From Nocardia sp. NBC_00403 (GTDB lineage: Bacteria > Actinomycetota > Actinomycetes > Mycobacteriales > Mycobacteriaceae), in NCBI RefSeq assembly GCF_036046055.1, contig NZ_CP107939.1, positions 3,596,001-3,660,000 on the forward strand: DNA of 64,000 nt. Direction: 5' to 3'. Position numbers and translations under genes: made by a program. This document shows, piece after piece, positions 18,993 to 28,500 of the stretch. Positions within the stretch are counted from its first letter, which is position 1; each line of letters starts with the position of its first letter. The notes under the pieces are model-generated. The model was not told where the DNA came from. It searched no databases and saw only the letters and a program-made list of their open reading frames with translations.

Positions 18993-19742
18993 TCAAGCGC
19001 GGAATGCGAGAGCTGCCGCGGTCAGGGCGACCGAGATCTCCAGGGTGGCACCGAGGATGTCGCCGGAGAGGCCGCCGAATCGGCGGACACAGTGTCCGAC
19101 CAGCAGGGCCGAGACGGTCAGTGTGAGGAAGACGGCGAGTGGGCCGAGCCACCGATGGTGGGGGACGACCGACAGACCTGCGGTGATCGCGGCTGCTGCC
19201 CACACTACGACGATGAGCCTGGATTGGGTTCCCGCGACGAGGGCCCCGAATCCGGCGTCGGGTGCGGCGTCGATGCCCTGCCTGCACGCGAGCACCACCA
19301 CGATCCGGCCCACGACCACCGCGAGAATCACCGCAAACCAGCGCTCGGCCTGGGCCAGCGCAGCGAACGAAAATGCCTGGATGCCAATGGAAAACACGAC
19401 GGCCGCGACTCCGAAGGGCCCGACGCCGCCGGATTTCATGATCTGCCTTGCGCGTTCGGGCGGTCCGTAACTGCCCAGTCCGTCCATGGTGTCGGCGAGG
19501 CCGTCCAGGTGCATGCCACGGGTGAGCAACGCCAACGCCGCGACCACGAGCAGCCCGGCCAGCGGCGCGGCCACTCCCGCCCAGATCAGTACCCACAACA
19601 GCCCGGCGGCCGCGGCGCCGAGCACGCCACCGACCAACGGCGCCAACGCAATTGCCTGGCCGGCCGTCGCACGGTCCACGGTGTCCGGCCCTCGGACCGG
19701 CACCACCGTCAGCCAGGAAACCGCCAGCCGCAACTCGTTCAT
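18993..19742 (-). CDS. cobS: Adenosylcobinamide-GDP ribazoletransferase CobS
   Basis: Integral membrane enzyme that joins adenosylcobinamide-GDP with alpha-ribazole (phosphate) in the final assembly of cobalamin. The ~249-residue protein has six or seven hydrophobic segments, an N-terminal FxTxxPV-like block (LAVSWLTVVPV) and the family signature TRGMHLDGLADTMDGLGS (~residues 74-91). The GGLSGDILGATLEI block near the end carries further conserved acidic residues. Either ATG 19742 or GTG 19748 may be the start. It follows cobT by ~25 bp and completes a cobU-cobT-cobS set. Confidence 0.95.
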   Translation of the reverse strand: MNELRLAVSWLTVVPVRGPDTVDRATAGQAIALAPLVGGVLGAAAAGLLWVLIWAGVAAPLAGLLVVAALALLTRGMHLDGLADTMDGLGSYGPPERARQIMKSGGVGPFGVAAVVFSIGIQAFSFAALAQAERWFAVILAVVVGRIVVVLACRQGIDAAPDAGFGALVAGTQSRLIVVVWAAAAITAGLSVVPHHRWLGPLAVFLTLTVSALLVGHCVRRFGGLSGDILGATLEISVALTAAALAFRA

Positions 19743-19773
19743 GCGCACCGACCCAGCCGCGGTTGCCGGCCGT

Positions 19774-20973
19774 TCATTTCGTCAGATCCGGCTTCGTGTC
19801 CGGTGATTCGTGCACCGTGCCGTCGGCGGAGACGCCCGTACTGCTGTCGGATGCGCTGGACGGAACTGCCGTGCCCGAGGATCCTCCCTCATCGTCGGCG
19901 TTCGCGCCGGACACGCTGTCCTCCGCCGCTGGTTCGGCCGTGCTGACGCCCGCTTCGGCGAACGTTGCCATGTCGGCGAGGGTGGCGACGGCGGCGCGCA
20001 GGATGGGGAGGGCAGTCAGTGCACCGGAACCTTCGCCGAGGCGCATGTTCAGGTCGAGTAGTGGTTCGAGGCGCAATCGGGTGAGAGCCAGGGTGTGGGC
20101 GGGTTCGGTGGAGCGATGGCCTGCAAGCCACCAGGCGCTGGCGCCCGCGGCCAGGTCTTCGGCGACCAGTGCGGCGGCGGTGACGACCACGCCGTCGAGG
20201 ATGACGGGAGTGCGGCGGGCGGCCGCCTGGGCCAGAAAGCCCGCCATGGCGGCGAAATCGGCGCCTGCGGCAACGCGCAGCAGCTCGACGGGATCTTTGG
20301 CTATGGGGCGGGCGCGGCGCATGGCATCACGAATCGCGGCGACCTTGCGCGCCCAGCCGTCATCGTCGACGCCGGTGCCGCGCCCGACCGCGGCAACCGG
20401 TTCGGTGTCGGTGAGGGTCGCGATGAGCACGGTCGCGGGCGTGGTATTGCCGATTCCCATGTCGCCGGCGATGAGCAGGTCTGCGCCCGCGTCGATTTCC
20501 TCGTCGGCGATCGCGATGCCTGCCGAGAGCGCCGCCTGTACTTCCTCGGTGCTGAGCGCGTCCTCGCGGTCGATGGCCCCGCCGGATCGGCGCACCTTGT
20601 GCTTGCCGATCTGCGGATCGGTGTCGGTGTCGACGGAGATATCGGCCACCCGGACGGTCGCGCCCGCCACCGCGGCCAGCGCGTTCACCGCGGCGCCGCC
20701 GCCCAGGAAATTGGCGACCATCTGCGCGGTCACCTCGCTCGGATACGCCGACACCCCGTGCCGCGCGACACCGTGATCGCCCGCGAACACCACAACGCGG
20801 GCCCGCTCGAACTGCTTCGGCGGGCACACGCCCTGACATGCCGCCACCCAGTTGCCCAGTTCCTCGAGCCGTCCCAGCGCACCACCGGGTTTGGTCAGCT
20901 GCGCCTGCCGCTGCTGCGCTGCCGCCCGAATCTGCGCGTCGGGCGCCGCAACCGGTCCGAATCCGTGTGTCAC
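19774..20973 (-). CDS. cobT: Nicotinate-nucleotide-dimethylbenzimidazole phosphoribosyltransferase CobT
   Basis: Makes alpha-ribazole phosphate from nicotinate mononucleotide and dimethylbenzimidazole, feeding CobS. The core (~residues 1-345) has the signature blocks [68 protein letters not shown] and [18 protein letters not shown]. The last ~50 residues are a Ser/Asp-rich low-complexity tail beyond the usual end of the family (~350), probably a disordered extension. The GTG start has AAAGG eight bases upstream. It lies between cobU and cobS. Confidence 0.95.
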   Translation of the reverse strand: MTHGFGPVAAPDAQIRAAAQQRQAQLTKPGGALGRLEELGNWVAACQGVCPPKQFERARVVVFAGDHGVARHGVSAYPSEVTAQMVANFLGGGAAVNALAAVAGATVRVADISVDTDTDPQIGKHKVRRSGGAIDREDALSTEEVQAALSAGIAIADEEIDAGADLLIAGDMGIGNTTPATVLIATLTDTEPVAAVGRGTGVDDDGWARKVAAIRDAMRRARPIAKDPVELLRVAAGADFAAMAGFLAQAAARRTPVILDGVVVTAAALVAEDLAAGASAWWLAGHRSTEPAHTLALTRLRLEPLLDLNMRLGEGSGALTALPILRAAVATLADMATFAEAGVSTAEPAAEDSVSGANADDEGGSSGTAVPSSASDSSTGVSADGTVHESPDTKPDLTK

Positions 20974-21063
20974 TGTCGAGCCTTTCGGGGTCAGAGCAGT
21001 TCGTTCCTACGCCGCCTCATACTGCCCGCCCCGGATACCGCCGCGCACATCGCCCGGTTCCCA

Positions 21064-21636
21064 CTATTTGAGGTGGATGGGCAGGCCCGCGACGACCAAG
21101 AAGGCTTCGTCGCAGATGGCGGCGAGGCGCTGGTTGAGGGTCCCGATTTCGTCGCGGAACAGGCGACCGGATCGGGTGGCGGGGATGACGCCCATCCCGA
21201 CCTCGGGGCTGACGATCACCAGTCGGTGCGTATAGGCCTCGACCGCTCCGACGAATGCGTCGGTGTCAGGGGCGATGGTGCCGCGTGGGGATTCCCAGGC
21301 GGCACGGGCGTCGATGCGTGCGGTGAGCCACGTGCCGACGTCGTCGATCAAGGTCGCGCCGGCCGCGGCGGCGCTCGCCGAATCGGTGAGAACCGCTGTG
21401 GGATCGGCACTTTCGACAACCGTCCAGTCGGCCGGCCTGCGGTCGCGATGCCGAGCGATGCGTTCGGCGAAGTCGAGATCGGCGGGATCGAGGACCGCGG
21501 TGGCGAGATAACGCACCGGCCCCGGGTCGGCCGCCAGCGCTTCCGCGAACGCGGATTTGCCGGACCGGGCACCGCCCAGGACCAATGTCCTGCGGGTGCG
21601 GCGCACGCGCCTGGGAGTGGGTGAGCTGTCCGACAC
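21064..21636 (-). CDS. cobU: Bifunctional adenosylcobinamide kinase/guanylyltransferase CobU
   Basis: Phosphorylates adenosylcobinamide and transfers GMP to it, preparing the CobS substrate. The 190-residue protein has the P-loop GGARSGKS (~residues 18-25), RYLATAVLDPADLDFAERIARHRDRRPADW (the nucleotidyl-accepting histidine region), and IVSPEVGMGVIPATRSGRLFRDEIGTLNQRLA, all diagnostic. The GTG at 21636 is chosen: the family start fits and a TACGGT -10 hexamer ends 7 nt before it. First gene of cobU-cobT-cobS, with 90 bp to cobT. No cobalamin riboswitch was recognised upstream. Confidence 0.95.
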   Translation of the reverse strand: MSDSSPTPRRVRRTRRTLVLGGARSGKSAFAEALAADPGPVRYLATAVLDPADLDFAERIARHRDRRPADWTVVESADPTAVLTDSASAAAAGATLIDDVGTWLTARIDARAAWESPRGTIAPDTDAFVGAVEAYTHRLVIVSPEVGMGVIPATRSGRLFRDEIGTLNQRLAAICDEAFLVVAGLPIHLK

Positions 21637-21643
21637 GTGCGCA

Positions 21644-21649
21644 ACCGTA
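21644..21649 (-). promoter_or_regulatory. -10 hexamer TACGGT for the cobUTS genes (leaderless)
   Basis: Minus-strand TACGGT 7 nt before the cobU GTG at 21636; no ribosome-binding site is present between. Confidence 0.5.
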
Positions 21650-21748
21650 TCAACGCCGACCGCATCGGGCCTGGTCTGCCCGGCTGATCGGTCGGGCGCT
21701 GCGACCGGTGCGCCCGATAACGGACCGACGTCGAGCGTGGAAGGGCGA

Positions 21749-22735
21749 TTACGCGCTGTCTGCTTCAGCAGTCGGATGTCCACCGAAGCGGCGGCGGTAC
21801 TCGGTGGGGGCGATGCCGACGATGCGTTGGAAGTGGTGACGTAGGAGGGCGCCGGAGCCGAAGCCGGCTTGGGCGGCGATGTGTTCCAGGCCGTCGTCGG
21901 TGTCTTCCAGGAGGTGCTTGGCGTAGAGGACACGCTGGTTGGTCAGCCATTTCACCGGGGTGGTTCCGGTCTCGGCGGCGAAGCGGCGGGCGAAGGTTCT
22001 CGTCGACATCACCGAGCGACCGGCGAGATCGTCGATGGTGTGCTGGAGTTCGAGGTTCTCGCTCATCCATTGCAGCGTGGCGCTGAGGCTGTCGGAAGTG
22101 CACGCGGCAACGGGGCGCTCGATGAACTGGCGTTGCCCTCCGTCGCGTTGCGGCGGCACCACCATGCGCCGCGCGATGCCGTTGGCGGCGGCGCTGCCGA
22201 TCTCTCTGCGCACCAGGTGCAGGCAAGCGTCGATGCCCGCGGCGGTGCCCGCGCTGGTGATCAGGTTGCCCTCGTCGACGAACAGGACGTCCGGGTCGAC
22301 GGTGGTCTCGGGGAACATTTCGGCGAGTTGGTCCACATAGCGCCAGTGCGTGGTGCACTTGCGGCCGTCGAGGAGTCCGGCCGCACCGGCGAGGAACACG
22401 CCCGAGCAGACCGTGAGAATGATCGCCCCCGCGTCGGCGGCCGCCCGGACGCTTTCGACGATGCGCGGATCGAGTCCGGGGCCGAGCAGGGAGGCGTGGA
22501 ATGCGGGAATCGCCACGAGGTCGGCTCCGCCCAGTTCCGCCAATCCGTACTCCGGGGTGACGGTGACGCCGGGCGTGGTGGAGTGCAAAGGCTTGCCCGG
22601 TTCGGCGCCGCACACGCGGAAGTCGAAGGCAGGCAGTCCGTCGGCGGTTCGGTCCAGGCCGAAAACCTCACAGACGACCCCGAATTCGAACATGGCGAGG
22701 GGGCCGGTGGTGACAACGGCGACCTTGGACAACAT
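21749..22735 (-). CDS. GlxA-family transcriptional regulator (DJ-1/PfpI plus AraC HTH)
   Basis: 328 residues. The N-terminal ~190 residues form a DJ-1/PfpI amidase-like domain (VVTTGPLAMFEFGVVCEVFG), with the nucleophile-elbow-like VCSGVFLAGAAGLLDGRKCTTHW and SAGTAAGIDACLHLV. The C-terminal ~110 residues carry two AraC helix-turn-helices (IDDLAGRSVMSTRTFARRF; GLEHIAAQAGFGSGALLRHHFQRIVG). Such regulators often respond to small nitrogen or carbon compounds; the enzymatic domain is usually a sensor only. The ATG has a TACACT hexamer 6 nt upstream, covered by a perfect 7-bp-arm palindrome, so autoregulation is likely. It is divergent from a tiny membrane-protein gene. Confidence 0.93.
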   Translation of the reverse strand: MLSKVAVVTTGPLAMFEFGVVCEVFGLDRTADGLPAFDFRVCGAEPGKPLHSTTPGVTVTPEYGLAELGGADLVAIPAFHASLLGPGLDPRIVESVRAAADAGAIILTVCSGVFLAGAAGLLDGRKCTTHWRYVDQLAEMFPETTVDPDVLFVDEGNLITSAGTAAGIDACLHLVRREIGSAAANGIARRMVVPPQRDGGQRQFIERPVAACTSDSLSATLQWMSENLELQHTIDDLAGRSVMSTRTFARRFAAETGTTPVKWLTNQRVLYAKHLLEDTDDGLEHIAAQAGFGSGALLRHHFQRIVGIAPTEYRRRFGGHPTAEADSA

Positions 22736-22736
22736 G

Positions 22737-22759
22737 GATTCAGTGTAACTGGCTGAATC
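22737..22759. promoter_or_regulatory. Palindrome over the glxA-like gene promoter
   Basis: GATTCAG (22737-22743) and CTGAATC (22753-22759) are perfect inverted arms with a 9-bp spacer. The element overlaps the TACACT -10 hexamer (22742-22747, minus strand), the expected place for an autorepressing operator. Confidence 0.6.
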
Positions 22760-22778
22760 TTTACGAACAATGTCAGTA

Positions 22779-22801
22779 CAGCCACTTTCGGCTGAAAGTG
22801 G
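22779..22801. promoter_or_regulatory. Overlapping palindromes in the divergent promoter region
   Basis: CCACTTTC (22782-22789) and GAAAGTGG (22794-22801) form a perfect hairpin. CAGCC (22779-22783) and GGCTG (22790-22794) form an alternative overlapping one. They lie between the regulator gene and the small plus-strand ORF at 22822. Confidence 0.5.
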
Positions 22802-22821
22802 GCGAGCGCAAAATTACTGCC

Positions 22822-22983
22822 ATGATTACTTTCCTCGTTCTCCTCGCCCTCATCGTCGGTTTCGCAGTCGTCATCGCGCAAGGTTGCGGCCACTTCGGAT
22901 CGTCGAACATCGTCGACCGTGACGTTCAGCGTCAACAGGCCGAATTGTCGGCGATGTTCGGTCGGATGCCGCACCACCGATGA
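22822..22983 (+). CDS. Small single-span membrane protein
   Basis: 53 residues starting MITFLVLLALIVGFAVVIAQG: one strong hydrophobic helix at ~2-20, then a short hydrophilic tail (NIVDRDVQRQQAELSAMFGR) with a helix-prone end. No family is recognised. The ATG at 22822 is preferred to the GTG at 22798 because the membrane segment begins there. Divergent orientation from the GlxA-type regulator, across two palindromes, makes it a candidate target of that regulator. The short length keeps confidence moderate. Confidence 0.55.
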   Translation: MITFLVLLALIVGFAVVIAQGCGHFGSSNIVDRDVQRQQAELSAMFGRMPHHR

Positions 22984-23030
22984 AACCGGGCGAAAACCCG
23001 AAGCCGGCGCCCGAGCTATCGACAGCAGAA

Positions 23031-23071
23031 AGCAGACCGGCCCGACGCGTACAGCGTCGGGCCGGTCTGCT
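23031..23071. terminator. Strong bidirectional hairpin terminator
   Basis: A perfect 18-bp GC-rich stem (23031-23048 with 23054-23071) and a 5-nt loop, between the convergent small membrane-protein gene and the DUF3043 gene. No T-run follows on either side. Confidence 0.8.
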
Positions 23072-23086
23072 GTGTGCTGTCTGGAT

Positions 23087-23758
23087 CTACACAGCGTCGC
23101 CCGGGGTGACCCGGGGCTTCGGCGCTCGCATTTTGCGGATCTGGGACGCGCGCACGAAGGCGTACCAGCCGAGCCGGTAGCCGGTGTCGGTGCTGTCGGG
23201 GAACCGCTCGCGGACCCGGTTGTTCACGATCCGGCCGAGCAGGAAGCCCTCGGCGATCATGAATGCCATCATGACCAGCATCGCCAGGGTGACGATGGTC
23301 TGCAGCGCGGGCGCGACGAACATCGACAGAATCAGCACCAATGCCATCGGCATGAACAGGCCGACGAGGTTGCGCCTGCCGTCGACGATGTCACGGACGA
23401 ACGCGCGCACCGGGCCTTGATCGCGTGGCAGGAGGTATTTGTCCTCGCCTGCGAGCATCCTGGCGCGCCGCTCCTGGGCGGCGAGACGCCGCTCGGAGGA
23501 GGCCGCTTTGCGGTCTTCCCTGCTGCCGCGAGTGGCCTTGCGCCGGGCGCGGGCCTCCTTCGCGGTGAGTGGTGCGGGAGCGACCGGACCGCGGCGCTTG
23601 CCTTGCGCGTCACGACGTTTCGGAGTGGGACGGCCCTTGCCCTCGGTGGCCGGGGCCGCCGTCCGGGTGGAGCCCGCGGCCGAGCCGCCGTTCGAGCCCG
23701 CCGTCACTGCGGCGCTCTCGTCGGTGGTGCTGGACTCGCCGCGACGGAACAATTTCAC
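23087..23758 (-). CDS. DUF3043 membrane protein
   Basis: 223 residues. The first ~105 are a highly charged, Arg/Lys/Ala-rich cytoplasmic stretch (KRRDAQGKRRGP, then KEARARRKATRGSREDRKA). Two transmembrane helices follow at ~135-160 (LFMPMALVLILSMFVA) and ~162-178. A conserved C-terminal segment ends it (GRIVNNRVRERFPDSTDTGYRLGWYAFVRASQIRKMRAPKP), characteristic of actinobacterial DUF3043. The function is unknown. The GTG start has a TAGCCT hexamer 7 nt upstream. Its neighbour on the divergent strand is the Fe-S carrier gene, as in M. tuberculosis (Rv2206/Rv2204c region). Confidence 0.88.
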   Translation of the reverse strand: MKLFRRGESSTTDESAAVTAGSNGGSAAGSTRTAAPATEGKGRPTPKRRDAQGKRRGPVAPAPLTAKEARARRKATRGSREDRKAASSERRLAAQERRARMLAGEDKYLLPRDQGPVRAFVRDIVDGRRNLVGLFMPMALVLILSMFVAPALQTIVTLAMLVMMAFMIAEGFLLGRIVNNRVRERFPDSTDTGYRLGWYAFVRASQIRKMRAPKPRVTPGDAV

Positions 23759-23765
23759 AGCGACC

Positions 23766-23771
23766 AGGCTA
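23766..23771 (-). promoter_or_regulatory. -10 hexamer TAGCCT for the DUF3043 gene (leaderless)
   Basis: Minus-strand TAGCCT, 7 nt before the GTG at 23758; identical hexamer to that of pepA. Confidence 0.5.
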
Positions 23772-23976
23772 TTCGATGCGGTACTCGGCAGGAAATGCGG
23801 TCGGTTCCGCGGGCGTGCGAGGGGTGACCGGCGTGCCGCCGCTCACACCCGGCAGTCGTGTGCTCCGTCCGCGGGCGATGATGGCAAGATAGGGAATAGC
23901 AGCCTGCGGAACGGTGTTGACAGCCACGAGCCGTGTGCTGTTCACGGGTTGAACACAGCTGTCCCTAGGAGAGTTC

Positions 23977-24327
23977 ATGACTGTGCAGAACGAGACCGAA
24001 ACCCACGGTGCGACGCTGACCGAAGCGGCCGCCCTGAAGGCGAAGGCGCTGCTCGACCAGGAGGGTCGCGACGACCTGGCACTGCGCATCGCGGTGCAGC
24101 CCGGTGGTTGTGCCGGCCTGCGCTACCAGCTCTTCTTCGACGACCGCTCGCTCGACGGTGACCTCGTCGCGGACTTCGGCGGCGTCACGCTGGCGGTCGA
24201 CCGGATGAGCGCCCCCTACGTGCAGGGTGCCTCGATCGATTTCGTCGACACCATCGAGAAGCAGGGCTTCACGATCGATAACCCGAACGCCACCGGCTCG
24301 TGCGCCTGCGGCGATTCGTTCAACTGA
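23977..24327 (+). CDS. erpA: Iron-sulfur cluster insertion protein (HesB/IscA/ErpA type)
   Basis: A 116-residue A-type Fe-S carrier that receives clusters from the SUF scaffold and passes them to client enzymes. The three cluster-ligating cysteines are present at C45 (QPGGCAGLRYQ), C109 and C111 (GSCACGDSF), in the invariant C-x63-C-x-C arrangement. The fold blocks LTEAAALKAKALLDQEG and GASIDFVDTIEKQGFTIDNPNA are intact. An ATG start has AGGAG six bases upstream. Likely clients nearby include lipoyl synthase and the Rieske protein. Equivalent to Rv2204c from memory; whether it is the essential ErpA or a paralogue is not decided by sequence. Confidence 0.92.
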   Translation: MTVQNETETHGATLTEAAALKAKALLDQEGRDDLALRIAVQPGGCAGLRYQLFFDDRSLDGDLVADFGGVTLAVDRMSAPYVQGASIDFVDTIEKQGFTIDNPNATGSCACGDSFN

Positions 24328-24516
24328 GGACGGAGAGCGGCTTCTCTCGCTGACGAGGCTGGGCTCGCCCGCATTCGGGCGCACCATCGGTGCCGCCGGA
24401 TTCGCGTGGTGGGCCCGCCGTCGGTTGTGGGGCAGTTGAGCCGCCGCCTCGAAGCAATCCCCCTTGACACCCGGGCGGCTGTTGATGTTCGACGCATGTT
24501 GTTGTTGATACGGTGA

Positions 24517-25548
<1,032 letters not shown>

Positions 25549-25560
25549 GCCGGTCCCGGC

Positions 25561-25650
25561 TCACCCGGCTCACCCGGCTCACCCGGCTCACCCGGCTCAC
25601 CCGGCTCACCCGGCTCACCCGGCTCACCCGGCTCACCCGGCTCACCCGGG
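25561..25650. repeat. Tandem 9-bp repeat, ten copies (TCACCCGGC)
   Basis: Nine perfect TCACCCGGC units plus a tenth ending in G fill exactly the gap between the adoK stop and the CBS gene stop. A degenerate copy precedes it, and the CBS stop codon (TCA on the plus strand) is itself the first three bases of an eleventh imperfect unit. Confidence 0.97.
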
Positions 25651-26067
25651 TCACGTTCCGGCGTGGGCCCGGGTGAATTCGCCGAGTTGGGCGGCGTCCA
25701 AGTGATCGACCAGGTCGGTTTCGCCGATCGTGCCGATCAACCGCCGATCCTCGATCACCGGGAGGTGCTTGATGTGGTGACTGTTCATCTCGTCGAGCAC
25801 CTTCGTGAGGTCCGCATCGGAGGTAACCCAGCGGGGGGTGCCCGAACACAGATCGCCCACTGTGGTCCTGGCCGCCGGCAGCCCCTCGGCGACACACCTG
25901 AGGACGATGTCGCGGTAGCCGATGACGCCGCACATGCGGTCGTTGTCGTCGCCGACCACCAGCGCATCGACATCGCGCCTGGCCATAATGCGCGCGGCGT
26001 TCTCCACGGTCTGCTCCTTGGAGACCCACTGAGCCCCTGACTTCATGATGTCTCTGGCAGTGGTCAC
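25651..26067 (-). CDS. CBS-domain protein (Bateman module)
   Basis: A 138-residue protein made of two CBS domains in tandem and nothing else. CBS1 is ~residues 1-62 (ARDIMKSGAQWVSKEQTVENAARIMARRDVDALVVGDDNDRM with GVIGYRDIV). CBS2 is ~70-130 (VGDLCSGTPRWVTSDADLTKVLDEMNSHHIKHLPVIEDRRLIGTIGETDLV). Such stand-alone Bateman modules bind adenine nucleotides and are often dormancy/hypoxia-induced in mycobacteria (Hrp1-like). The GTG start has a CAGGAG ribosome-binding site nine bases upstream. It lies next to adenosine kinase, but convergent, so a link through adenylate levels is only an inference. Confidence 0.9.
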   Translation of the reverse strand: MTTARDIMKSGAQWVSKEQTVENAARIMARRDVDALVVGDDNDRMCGVIGYRDIVLRCVAEGLPAARTTVGDLCSGTPRWVTSDADLTKVLDEMNSHHIKHLPVIEDRRLIGTIGETDLVDHLDAAQLGEFTRAHAGT

Positions 26068-26191
26068 GACGGCATCTCCTGACTACCCGGCCTGCCCGCT
26101 CACCCTGAGCAAATTCATTCTCTCCCTGCTCGGGCATGCTGTATAGGCTTCGAGCGAACGCCGGGCACCCCGGCCGGTCAGGTGCGAAGAG

Positions 26192-28135
26192 TTACAGCGA
26201 GACCGGGTAGACAGGCTCCTGGATATCGGGCGTGATGCGGTTCTCGACGAAGATGCCGTGCCAGATCATGAACACCAGCAACGTCCACAGCCTGCGACTG
26301 TGGTCGATACGGCCCGTGCGGTGGTCGTCGAGCATGCCCTTGATAGCGCCCTTGTCGAGCAGGTGATCGGTCTGCGATTCCGCGATGGTCTGCTGTGCCC
26401 AGTCGTAGAGCTCCGCGCCGCGCAGCCAATGCCGCAGCGGGACCGGGAAACCGAGCTTGGCGCGGTGCAGCACATGCGGAGGCACGATGCCCTCGAGTGC
26501 TCGGCGCAGCGCGTATTTGGTGGTCTCGTCGGTGATCTTCTGCTCGTAGGGCACCCCCTCGGCGACCTTCAGCACCTCGACGTCCAGGAACGGCACTCGC
26601 AACTCCAGCGAGTTGGCCATGGTCATCTTGTCGGCCTTGACCAGGATGTCGCCACGCAGCCACGTGAACAGGTCCAGATGCTGCATGCGTGCCACCGGGT
26701 CCCAGCCGCGCGACTGCGCGTAGATCGGGGCCGTGACGTCCTGATGGGTCCATTCGGGCCGGAAATCGCGCAGTACCGACCGCAGCTGCCTGTCGCTGAA
26801 GCTGCGCGCATTGCCGTAGTAGCGCTCTTCGAGGGTGAGCGAGCCGCGGTGCAGCAGGCTCTTGCCCCTGGTGCCCTCGGGGATTCGGTCCGACAGCTTG
26901 CCGGCGAGCTTGCGCAGCCCGCCGGGCAGCCGCTCGAAAGGCTTCAGCGACAACGGCTCCCGGTAGATGGTGTAGCCGCCGAACAGCTCGTCGGCGCCCT
27001 CGCCGGACAGCACCACCTTGACGTGCTTGCGGGCCTCTTTAGCCACGAAGTACAGCGGAACCAGCGCCGGATCGGCGACCGGATCGTCCAGGTACCAGAC
27101 GATTTCGGGGATCGCTGCCGCGAACTCGGCGGGAGAGACGGTCTTGATGACATGCCGCGCGCCGATCGCCTCGGCGGTCTCCGCGGCCACATCCGCCTCG
27201 GAGTAGCCCTCGCGCTCGAAGCAGCTGGTGAAGGTGATCAGCTTCGGGTTGTGCCGCATGGCAAGGGCCGCGACCGCGGTGGAGTCGATGCCGCCGGACA
27301 GGAACGAGCCGACGGTGACATCCGCGCGCATGTGCTTGGCGACCGAGTCCTCCATGGCCTCGGCGATCTCCCGGTAGCGGGCGGCCGCTGAGCCGGGCGC
27401 GAAGGGACGCACCTGGAATTTCGGCGTGAAGTACCGGGTCACCTTCGGCGCCTCGCCCTGGCGCAGGGTGGCGTGGCTGCCGGATTCGAGCCTGCGGATG
27501 TCGGCGTGCAGCGTCTCGGGCTCCGGCACGTACTGCAGCACTGTGTAGTGCTCCAGCGCGCGCGGGTCGAGCGCGTCGGTCAGGCCGAGTGCGGGCAGCA
27601 GTTCGAGCAGGCTCTTCTTCTCGCTGCCGAATGCGGTGCCGCCGGGGCCGGTGGCAAGGAACAGCGGCTTGATGCCGAACGGGTCGCGCGCCAGGAACAG
27701 CTCCTGGGTCTCGGTGTCCCAGATCGCGAAGGCGAACATGCCGCGCAGCCGCCGCACCGCTTCGGGGCCCCAATAGTGGAACGCCGCGACGATCGCCTCG
27801 CTGTCGCCCTCGGTGTCGAAGATCTTGCCGTCGGGAAACTCGGCCGCGTGCGCCTCGGCCAGCTGCGCGCGCAGCTCCAGGTAGTTGTAGATCTCGCCGT
27901 TGAAGGTCAGCGCATAGCGCTGCCTGTTCTCCGGCGGACCCCAGCGCAGCGGCTGGTGCGAGTGCTCGATGTCGATGATCGACAGGCGGTTGAAACCGAA
28001 GATCAGGTGGTCGTCGTGCCAGGTGCCACGCTCGTCGGGGCCGCGGTGGCGGACGCAATGCAGGGCGTTGTACACCTGCTCCACGGTGTCCGGTGCTGCG
28101 ACGTCAGATGTCAGAAATCCGAGCAGTCCACACAC
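26192..28135 (-). CDS. asnB: Asparagine synthetase B (glutamine-hydrolysing)
   Basis: 647 residues. An N-terminal class II glutaminase domain begins with the catalytic Cys right after the start (M-C-G-L-L-G-F), with RHRGPDERG and TFNGEIYNYLELR. The synthetase domain carries the pyrophosphatase loop SGGIDSTA (~residues 270-277), the VLSGEGADELFGGY motif and the acceptor region LRVPFLDVEV. The GTG at 28135 is forced because Cys2 must be exposed; upstream in-frame sequence is unrelated. It is divergent from ctaC as in M. tuberculosis (Rv2201/Rv2200c). It amidates aspartate, and in mycolata related enzymes also amidate diaminopimelate in peptidoglycan, a role that cannot be excluded. Confidence 0.94.
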   Translation of the reverse strand: MCGLLGFLTSDVAAPDTVEQVYNALHCVRHRGPDERGTWHDDHLIFGFNRLSIIDIEHSHQPLRWGPPENRQRYALTFNGEIYNYLELRAQLAEAHAAEFPDGKIFDTEGDSEAIVAAFHYWGPEAVRRLRGMFAFAIWDTETQELFLARDPFGIKPLFLATGPGGTAFGSEKKSLLELLPALGLTDALDPRALEHYTVLQYVPEPETLHADIRRLESGSHATLRQGEAPKVTRYFTPKFQVRPFAPGSAAARYREIAEAMEDSVAKHMRADVTVGSFLSGGIDSTAVAALAMRHNPKLITFTSCFEREGYSEADVAAETAEAIGARHVIKTVSPAEFAAAIPEIVWYLDDPVADPALVPLYFVAKEARKHVKVVLSGEGADELFGGYTIYREPLSLKPFERLPGGLRKLAGKLSDRIPEGTRGKSLLHRGSLTLEERYYGNARSFSDRQLRSVLRDFRPEWTHQDVTAPIYAQSRGWDPVARMQHLDLFTWLRGDILVKADKMTMANSLELRVPFLDVEVLKVAEGVPYEQKITDETTKYALRRALEGIVPPHVLHRAKLGFPVPLRHWLRGAELYDWAQQTIAESQTDHLLDKGAIKGMLDDHRTGRIDHSRRLWTLLVFMIWHGIFVENRITPDIQEPVYPVSL

Positions 28136-28500
28136 GGGGTCGGCAACCTCATTTCCTGCGGTCGGGGCGCGTGCCCTGATCCATGACGGCACCGCGCCCA
28201 GGGGAGGAGCACGCGGCGATCGAAATACAGTGTCCGAGTATGCCGCACGCGCGGAATCCGTGCGTCGTGCGCCCGTGGCCACGCCATTTGGTATCGGCGG
28301 AGTGTCGAATGCGACCCGACGACAAAGCGGACGCCGGTTTGGTCTACGCTGCGTAGTACTCAGGCCATTCTCAGGTGGTGCGTGCGAGCAAGCGACGCCC
28401 GCGTCCGAACGGCCTGAAACGTGCTTAGAACGTAGCGCCGAGGCGATCGCACCCTCGGCGGTGCAATGTCGGAATGTGTGGCGACCAGGAAGGCGTGAGC

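Noticed and set aside
18084..19946. 620-codon plus-strand frame opposite the MBL-fold and cobS genes
   Set aside because: Antisense shadow of genes with clear catalytic motifs; composition is unnatural.
20974..21063. Cobalamin riboswitch for the cobUTS genes
   Set aside because: No B12-box-like sequence was seen before cobU or in the cobU-cobT gap; a leaderless promoter fits cobU better.
25561..25650. Coding repeats (PAH, LTR or VSR tripeptides)
   Set aside because: They would extend unrelated frames without start signals; the region lies between two stop codons of convergent genes.
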